From contig JALIRH010000002.1 in assembly GCA_023055505.1 (NCBI GenBank), positions 26,480,437-26,544,436 of the forward strand: a stretch of 64,000 nt of DNA. Reading direction: 5' to 3'. This stretch comes from Callipepla californica brunnescens (Eukaryota > Chordata > Aves > Galliformes > Odontophoridae). The notes under the pieces are model-generated. The model was not told the origin of the DNA, did not search any database, and was given only the letters and a program-made list of their open reading frames with translations. Positions 40,701 to 50,900 of this stretch are shown piece by piece (position 1 is the stretch's first letter; each line of letters starts with the position of its first letter). The position numbers and the translations under genes were made by a program.

Positions 40701-43700
40701 CTTTTTTCATTGTTGTTTTTTTTTTTTTGTTTGTTTGTTTTAATAACTCATATATGTTTTGTAACCACAGTTCTCATTGATGCACACCTTGTGCCACTCC
40801 AAGGTGCTGATACCCTTGATGCCTTCCAATATTTTAAAAATTGTTCTTTAAACTAATGAAAGCCAAAATATTAGTCATTACTTGAAGCACAGAAAATGAG
40901 CTGTGAATTCAATTGTAAGGAGCATATATTTGTTTTAGGCAAAGACAATACTGAGGGCAATCAGCTAAGTAGAGATTTGTGCTTATATTATAAGGGATAA
41001 CTGCAATTATAATTTGCAGCTTGGTTGGACTCTTGATCTTTAGATCTCAGTAATTAAATGTATTTCTTGCTTGCTGAGTCATTTCAGTGAGTGCAGAACA
41101 TATTTTAATTATTTTCGCACTATAATTACCAGAAGAATCCATTTTAGACACAATGTGCTACTGTGAGTGCCAGGAAAGGTACCCCTCAAAAAAGCCTTGT
41201 CACATAACCTAGAAAACTAATTTTATAGCATCTGAAATAAATAAACAGAAGCGCTGATTATTTATGTATATTATGTATATATATTATATTATATAAACAT
41301 TTTTAATGTAAGTTTATTGATTTTGAGGAATTTGCACTCATTTAATGTACTTAACCCAAAGCCAAACATGTGTAACTGCATCTTTGTTCCACACAATCAC
41401 TCCTGTGAGCTGCCATGACTACTGACTAAATGTCAAAATGCAAATGACAATGAAAGGAGACAGACTGAAAAATCCAATTTTCTTCTGAGTTCTGAATGGA
41501 ATTTTAATTTTGTGGGATATTTTAAAATAAGTATATCTCATCCATGTGAATAAAGGCATTTGTTTGCTTTCTGTACTCAATTACAAATGGTGTATGTAAG
41601 TAGATTACTTAAAAATGAAGTGTTTTTATCTTTGCAATAATACGACATACACGTTATAATCATGTTAATTAATAGTGCATTTTACATTCGATTTCCAGAG
41701 CAAAGTGAAGATGACTTCTAAATCTCAATATAAATCATCACTGGGGGGGATTTTGTATGGCTTTTTGAGTGAAAGTCATCATTTCTTGCTTAGAATTATT
41801 GCAAATAATAGAACAGATTGTGTATTAGTATATATTAACTTAGGTAGCACAAAAAATCTTAAAGATTTCTTGTGGAGTCTCCACTAGAGATATTCAAGAC
41901 TCTTCTGGATTCCTACCTGTGCGACCTACTATAGGGTGCCTGCTTTGGCAGTGGGATTGGACTCAATGATCTCTTGAAGGCCCTTCCAAGCCCTGCAGTT
42001 CTGTGATTCTGTGATTTGATTGGACATGCTTTGCATTTATTAGTAAAACTTATTAGTGCTGTGTCAACCAATTAAACGAGTCCTGTAAAGTGATGGATGA
42101 AATCTTCAGCAACGTTGACTCCTGCTAGGAAACAAGCATTTCTCAATCTCTCACATCCTTTCTTAGTCTGAGGAAAAATACATGCTATGCATGTGTACAA
42201 GAGTAAAGCTCAGCCACTGCGCTGTAGAATTTATCAGTAGGTCTCTACAAGCTTATCTAGAAGATGTCTGCAACGTTCTATTGTCATGAACTTGCCCTAA
42301 CTCCCAATAAAATGAATTATAGTTGTTTGAAGTTATTGTCAGTCCTGAACTTCAGCTGATTAACGCCATGTTTCACTATCAATTAGAACAGTTGTAAATG
42401 AAATCCCAGACTTCCTGCAACTCGTCTGAAAAGTCCTCATTGACTTTGGGTGAGGATTTATCCAACAAATGCTTTCTTAGGGGATAAGATGAATATTTTG
42501 AGTTATGTGCAAAATGTCTGTTATTCTGCAGCTTACAGATATTTTTGTGCATGACTAAACTATCTACGCACCTATTATGGCTAATGAACTGATTAATATT
42601 TCTAACATTGTTTCCTGGCATTTCTTCAGGCCTATATACAAATATTGGATTGCTTAAATTAAGAAAATAATTATACCACCCAGCAGTCTGTTACTAAAGT
42701 TTATCTGTTAGGCATAGATTAAAAATACTATTGATTACTTTAATCAGAGGATGTGTAAGATGAATAAAAGAATGACAAACTCTTCTTTGAAACCATGCTG
42801 ATGGTGCAAACAAGTTGATATATTATTCAGAACTGATTAAACTGTCTGAGAGAGAGTAATTGTTGGTGGGAATCTTTTGTTACAATTAACGCGATTGAAA
42901 AAAGAGGAACCAGTGGTGAGAGGAAGCTACCTGTGTAAGAAGTAGCTTTGATCAGATTTGCATAATACAAACATGCTGATTTTTGAAGATGTAAAACAGA
43001 TGCATAAATATATAAACTACAACAACTTATGCAGATTTTAATAATGTGAGTGCTCTGAATTAAGTCTTTCATGATACACCACAGTTTTTCATATTTTTCC
43101 ACTATGACACTGTTTTTCAATTCAGTGATTTTTTTTTCCCTTTTTGAAATATTACAAAAGATACAGTTATCTAGATGTCACTTGCTGTGTCAGTCTGTTT
43201 ATCTCTCTGTACTTGTTTGTCTGTCTGTCTGCCCGTCTGGTTCTATCTACCTGCATTACTACTTTGCTGCTAAATTAACTGCATCAGCCGTCAATCCCTG
43301 TCAAGATGCTCTACTGATATCTGTGGTCTTTGATGGGAGGATGCCTGGCTTACTTAGAGTTAGGAGAGTTTTGAAGTAACTACATTTTCAGTACATTGTG
43401 CACCACCACATCCCATCATCAATACTCTGTCATTAAAGGTGAATCAAAACTTCTTCCATGTTATTCAGCTTGTTCTTTTTAACAGCCTTACCAGACTTCT
43501 AGGTCTGGTCTGCTCTTCACATTTTTCAGTGCATCCTTAAACTAACTGAAGCCTGTAATGCCGCGATTTTTCTCTTTTGCTGTGTAATCAAATTCCTTTT
43601 ACTGTATTAAAAAGTCTCTTTTCCTGTATAATCCAATTCTCCCTTATTAGCATGGCTGGCTTTTGTATGACTTTTCAAAATAATAAAGGAGATGTTTCCT

Positions 43701-44934
43701 TTCTAAGCTGCTGCTTCTGGAGATTTAAAGGGAAAAAATGTGGGTTCATCAGACATAAATCAGTATGGGGTTTATTGCTGTAGATTTGCACCAGTTTAGG
43801 ATGTAATTCCAGCAAGATCAGTATTCCCGACGTTTGCACATCTTCTTCACTCAAATGTATGGTCCGCATGCCATAGTGAGTACTATTTCCCATCTAGTGC
43901 CACTTTTTTATTTCACTTGCATGAGAAAGCACAGAAGACCTCCTTCCACCATCACTTGGATAAATTATAATGATTTGGCCAACAGTTCTGTTGACTGGAG
44001 GGCTGCCTGTTGCTGAATTTTGGTGAAACTTTTAGCAAAAATCATTTCACTATTTCAGGGAAGATGACTACAGAAAAAATTGAGAGCTTGCATATGCCAA
44101 ACTGGACAAATACTGCATTTGTTTGAAAGCCTCTAGTGCTCTGTGCCAGGAAATTATTCCTTACTTGAAAAATCTACCCAGGACTGGCAATGGAATAACT
44201 CATTGAAATATCTGATTTCGGACTTCTCTTGGGGCTAAGAGAGACACGTCCAAAATGTACAGCCAAATTCTCTAAAGATACTTTGTTCTGAACATGTCTG
44301 AATTCACATGGACTGAGAATGATGCTTCCAACACTGCTCCTCCAGCTTGCTGTGAGCCAGAGGAGTGCTGGAAATTGGAAAAAGAAAACAGCTATTCTGT
44401 GGTGTCAGTTCCTCTGTGTCTGTGTCCCCTCAGAGGTATAGAGGTTTATTGGAGGACTACTGAAAGTTATGTGAAGGGAAGAAAGCTGAATAGGCCTGGT
44501 AGAAGAAATCACCAACAGCAGATAAACAGAAATGGAAATAAAAATAATGAAAATAAAAATAAATTACATTAAAAACAAGGCAAAGTCTGCTGAAGGATGG
44601 AGTGATTGAAAAAGGACTCAGAATGATGGTGACACTGTGGCTGACTGGATACATAGATTGGGTTTGAGAAAAAGGACATCAAGGAGAAGAACTGGACTAG
44701 CAATGAGTGGGTGAGAGGGATGGAGCAGATGGGAAACTGCAATTTCTGTGGCAGAATGCTCAGAAGGAAGTTCAGTGTTGGGAAATCAAAAATAAAAGTC
44801 TTTCTGACCGCCAGCTCAAGCATTCCTCTGAAGTATAAATGGCACTAAAAGACTATTGGAATATTAGAACAGCAGCTCAGGGACAGATTGAGGTGCATTT
44901 GATCTGGCATTCTGTTTTCAGTATACTCTTCCTT

Positions 44935-44966
<32 letters not shown>

Positions 44967-47900
44967 CTCCCAGGAAATTATACCCATGTAGCTACACAGA
45001 AATATATCAAGTGTAATTTTGTTAGCTTTGTGTTGTAGACTGTTTCAGTTTGCTTCTCTAAAGGCCTTAAGCTTTATGACATGGTTCAGTGTTTATTCTC
45101 ATTACTGCAATTTTTTTATCCTCTGGCTGCACTGGTCTCATCTTTCATGCAGAAGAGATCAGGACACCAGAAGAGCTTAGACTGCAGAATAGCACTGGTG
45201 ACCTACAGCATGTGATAATTACAACTTTGCAGTGCAATGAAAGTACCCATGATGTATTTAATCCTGTTTTTAAGATCTTCCACCATTAGAAGGTGAAAGT
45301 CTTTTCACTGTTAGACTTCTTGATGATTCACTTCAAATAAATGTGAATACTATTCAGAAGAGAATTACTTGAATCCTCCATTTCTCTTAAGAAATCATTA
45401 TAGTTATTCTACTTAGAAAATAATCATGTTCAGCATTAGAACATTGTTTTCCCAGCCATGAGTTATTTGGCTTGAGGACAATATTTTATTAATAAATGTT
45501 AACATTTTATTTTTTAAACCACAGTGAGGTTGGGGCACTTTCCTGTCTACAACATATAATATCAAAAGCTGCCTGCCTGTGATCTTGATGATGTCAAAAA
45601 TATCTAAATGGATGGAAAAGGCATTAGCTTAAAAGCAGACATTTGTATTACATCTACATAATACCATGAATGAATGCCAGGATCTGGAGATACAAAATTT
45701 TATATTCAAGTGATTATAAACATGGCTGCCGGGTGACATTAGTTGCATTTTCTTTTCACATGTGAATGATGGAAGAAGTAAATACAGCAGAACTGTTAAA
45801 TGCGATACTTAATAAATCCTGTTAAAATTGTTTACAGAACTGAATTTCACTTAAAAAATGCATTTGAAAAATGGATAAAAGCCAATTCATGCATTCTATT
45901 TTAATTTAAAACATTGCCCATGAGCATGTGAGGGCTTCTTATAGCTCCATTCAGGCAACTGGAAGACAAAAATAATGAAAAAACAATAATTTTAATTTTA
46001 ATATACTGTCCTAGACAAAATGTAGGTAAAAAAAATAAAAGACTTTAATGTAGTCTCTACAGTGTTTGAGATTAAAAATAATAACCCTAATAATTTTAGA
46101 CAATTAGGGAACCTTGCCAGGGAAATCACATCAGACATTGTCAGAGTGGAAACTAGAGAATATGAGCAAACGAAGGCAAAAATGATTACTGATGTTTTGA
46201 AAATCTTTAGAAAGGATCAAAAATAGTACCAAGATCAGAAGTCCCCTAGTGGATGGTGAATATATTTAAATGTAAAAAACCGTAAACATTAAAAAATAGC
46301 AGTTTGAAGTAAAACTTAGACTAAGCTAAGTTCTCCATTTATAGTCCATGATATCCAGTGAAAAATAAACACCTGAGAAATTCCTTAAGGATTATAAGAA
46401 GCACCTAAACAGCTCAGAAAGCTAATATATCTTTAAACAATATGTTGCCTCATTTCCTGACCTGACTGATAGTTCTGGATTATTATTATTACTTTTTTTC
46501 AAACTCAGTAACATGGGAGCATCGTTACTTATTTCTATACATTATGGAACATAATTTCACAACACAATACTGAAATAAGTATATAAAATTATGCCCATCT
46601 TAACGAAAAGAAGTTTAATCATAAAGAGTAAGGGATAAATCCAATAGAGAAGCTGGGCATCTATACTGACATTAAAGAAAAATTCAGACTTCCATCTCTT
46701 AAAAATTAGAAGATTTAACCTGAAGGTTCCTAATTTCTGCCCAAAGAGAATCAAATTCTGTTTTAAGTTCCTGCAACCATTCCAATTTTTAGTCCAGTAG
46801 CTGTAGCATGCAAAACTCAACAATTGTCATGGTTCCATAAATCAGGGCTTCCCAGGTATTCAGTGGCACACATCTTCCTTCTGTGTGCCCTTGTGTCCTC
46901 CCTCCAGTGTGAAGCAGTTCCCATGGATAAGGGGACACAGCTCTGCTCTGGCACTCTCCAGGGAGACACACAAGGACTGGGGTCACCATACCCTAGCACT
47001 GCAACTGGAGGCCAACCACCAGCTGTTGGGCCAAAGGTGATGCACTCATTGCCAACTCTTTCTTCCTGCCATGATGGAAAAGAGAAGACCCCAGTGATTG
47101 GTTTTATGTACTAGAGCGATTAGACAACTACACCTACAAAAAATAATGTATTGATCAATGACTAATGTTTCATGTAGATGCTGTACATTTGTTTAACTGT
47201 ACATCCTGTAAGCTTAAATTCACTTCATTTGTTACATCATGTATTATCAGAAACGGAAAACATAGTAAGTGGAGGAAAATGAAATAATTAAAGGACAGAT
47301 CTGTATGCTGGCTATTGCTCAGGCACATTACATCTTGAATATTTTGTTCCCAGGAACCATCGTTTCTACATCGGGCCTTTCTTCTGTTTGAGGTCTCTGC
47401 AGGTCTCTGCACACTGAGGTCTCAAAAAATTTCTGTTTCTTTGTTTTTGAGAAGTGGTAGACCACTATAGTAATGCTTAGAGTAATTACTTAATTGCTAG
47501 AGTAATATCTAGAGTAACAGACACTGTCTTCTCGGCAGCCACGGGTGCACCTTGCATGATTGAGAGCTAGAATTGCTGATGGCTGCTCACAGGCAGACTG
47601 ACCCATTCCCAAGTGGAATCAACAGTATTTAAAAAAAAATACATGGAAATCAGCAGTGGATCAGAGTGCATCCACAGAAATCACTGACTGTGCACCCTAC
47701 AAAAAATAGTGAATATTGTCCATTCCTCCAAACTATCTGCCAGATTTCTGCACTCCCTGGGCTCAGCCCTGACTGTGCTAAAGCTGAACTCCCCTGATGC
47801 CAAGAAGACAAGACTTGTAGATTTGTTTCCTCTACCATCCATTTTATGATTACTGCTAAGGAAGACATGTTCTCCACAAGCCTCCTGATGACAGCAGTAG

Positions 47901-50900
47901 TTTTTTATTTATAAATTAAATTTGTCTGGACAATTAACACTGGATCTTTAAAGGCAGAGTGAGTGATCACTGTTGGTTTGAGACACAAGATTCACTCCTC
48001 CTCAAAGAATTGTGCAGAACTACTGAGAGTGCCAGGATGAAAAATAAAAATAAAAATGAGGCTTGGCAATGTAGGCTGAAAGACAAACATACTCAATATA
48101 TGTAAAGCCTTTGGGAAATGCATTCAATTAGAAAAAAGACTTGTTGGAGGATTCAATTTCCAGCTGAATTGTTGCCTACTGGTTAGATCACAGGGTTATC
48201 AACTGGTAACCACCATGTTGTACAATGTTCAAATCTCAGAGAGTTAATTTGCCAGCTAGCTAAATTATTTGCAGTGGTAACATTTTAGCATGCCTTGTTT
48301 AAGACACCTAGTGCTTGTTTTTTTGTTTTTTGTTTTTTTTTCAGGAGCACAGAACATCTCTTGTTCCTTTTGACTTTGAGCAACTAAGGCAGCTGAATTA
48401 GACTTACATGAAAATGCTCCATGGGTCAGGTACTGTCCAGACCTACCTGTCATGGGAACCCTCTGATCTCTGCTCTTCAGCCGACATGATATTGCTTACT
48501 TCTCACAGGAGGCTTTTAGGAGAATTAATCTGTTAATTTTTGCACAGTCTTTGAAGACTAAAATGTCACCTAAGTGTATTGCTGAATATGACCATCCAAT
48601 CCCTCTGCTGTAATCAGTCTTTTAATTAGTGGTATTAATTTGAAAATGGAGAATTCTTTTCTGAAGAAATGAATATAAATGTCACCTGGGAAAAATCTAA
48701 CCATGCCATTAGATTACATGCATAATTATGGTAAAAAAAATGTGTGCAAAGTGCAATCTAGAGAAATGTGCTATTGTAGTGCAAATACCAAAGAAATGAA
48801 AAAAGATTCCAGGCTAAATTAATTAAGAGAAAACCTGAGAAAAATCAATGTGAATAGATTATAAGAATATATTACTAAACAGAGAAGCATTTAGTTAGAT
48901 AAAGCTTGTACTGGGACAAGAGAATATGGATGTAGAAGCAAGAGGACACTTTGGGAGTGTTCAAGCTGCTGATTTTTACTCTTATTTCCTCTGCATGTTA
49001 TGGGATGTCCTCCATAAGGTGATAGAATAGATGATGCTCCATTCTCCCATCTCAGCATTTCACGGGGTAAATAAAGAACTGCTATGTAGCAATATAAAAT
49101 CTTAACCACATGGACTGTTAGTATAATTATTACTGCCTGAATTTTCAATAGTAGGAAGAGCAATCTACTTTTTTTAAACACAGGAAAATAATGTAAATAA
49201 GTGTTAACCTTGAGTTCTAGTGAGAACTGTACTCACTAGCAAATGTACATGAGCATAGCAATAGGATATCAAAAAAGATGATCAATGGATCAATTGAAAT
49301 GTTTCTTCTGCTAGACCCTGATAAAATTTGGAATTATGGTGTCTCAGTCAAATCATATTTCTGTCAATGAGACAGCAAATTTTATTTTCTGAATCTTGTC
49401 TATGTTCATTCTTATTTTAATATAATTTTATGTAAGTCTATTCAAATATGTAAATTTCTAACAATTAGCATACTGATGACTTCTGTCCATTTATTTGCAA
49501 AAGGAGAAGAAAACTGGTTAAAGCCTTCACTTAAAACCTGCACAATATGGAAGGAAGCATGCTTAGTCTGAATTCAGCCTGGCACTTGGCCATATGTTGT
49601 TTAACTTGAAGCTTGTCACAGCCATTGATGTCCAGGCGACTACTCATGTGCCATTGTTAAAGCAATTGTTTAAGAGTACTGGCAGGTCAGGGCAAAATGC
49701 TTAGCTCTTTGTGGTAAAAAGCCTGCTTATTAAAATAATTGAACCAGTTAAAATCAACAACCATACATATATTTATGACTTTGTATGTATGTTTACATAC
49801 CGGATAAAACAATGATGCAATATTTCATTAATAGACAAACTGAGCAGCAACATTGCATCCATCAAGCTAAGTATCTGGATCTGAGCTTGTAACAAAAACG
49901 CAATGGATAAAAGAGAAGAATGATACTCTGAAGCGCTTTTACAATGGTTTAATCAGTCTTACTGAGAGGCAACGTGGGGCTGCCTAAATATTTATATTGC
50001 CATAAATTCCACCCATTTGTCACCTCCCAGACTTCCTGAGTATCTCAAAATAGCCCAAATTAAAACACTCCTTTAACACGTTATTTCCATGTACTTCTGT
50101 TAGACCAATTGCTATAAAAAAATCAAGGACCATAAACGACCATGACTTTCTATATGTTAACTGTCTGAACTTGTTCTAAGAACAAGTATTCTTTAAATTA
50201 AACACAGCAAGAAAATAATGTAGTAATATGTAATGTAGTAATGTAGAAAATAATGATTTCTGGCACATTTTGTTTCAGCAGCATCGCTGCCTGTTCCACC
50301 CTCACACTGCCATGTACATGCTCTAAAATGGATTATTACAACCACATACTCAGCCTATCAGGTTGGTAGTGACCCCACCCAAAAAATTAACTCATTTAAT
50401 GTTCTGAAATGCACCACTGGTGCACTATGCATATAACCCACGTTTTGTTTGAAAAAAGGAGTCAAGAGCAGAGTTCCATTTAGAAGTTTCCAGATTTTCT
50501 GCCATCACATTATATGATTTTTGTTTAAATAAGACAAACACATAGGCACGTGCATGCACGTGCCCAGTGTGCATCATTCATATGTTATGCATACTAAATA
50601 GAAAGAAGAACTTCACGAGCATTCAGGGTACAATGAGCTCCAGCATTTCCTGTAGCTGTTGAAAATCCCATGTATGTCAATGGAGTTATCTTTGAAAAAG
50701 TGTTATTTAATTGAGTCTTAAAGCAGAATTCCAAATGCTTAATATTGATCTCGTTGACAGAAGATAAACACAGATTATTAAGGTATTTAGCACCTGCCTA
50801 AGGTGAGTTACTGAAGAGTTCTGTTCAATGCCACTGGGGCCATTCACATTCTTAAACCCAGACACCTGCTTAAGTGTCTTGCTGGAGCAGGGCCAGAAAC

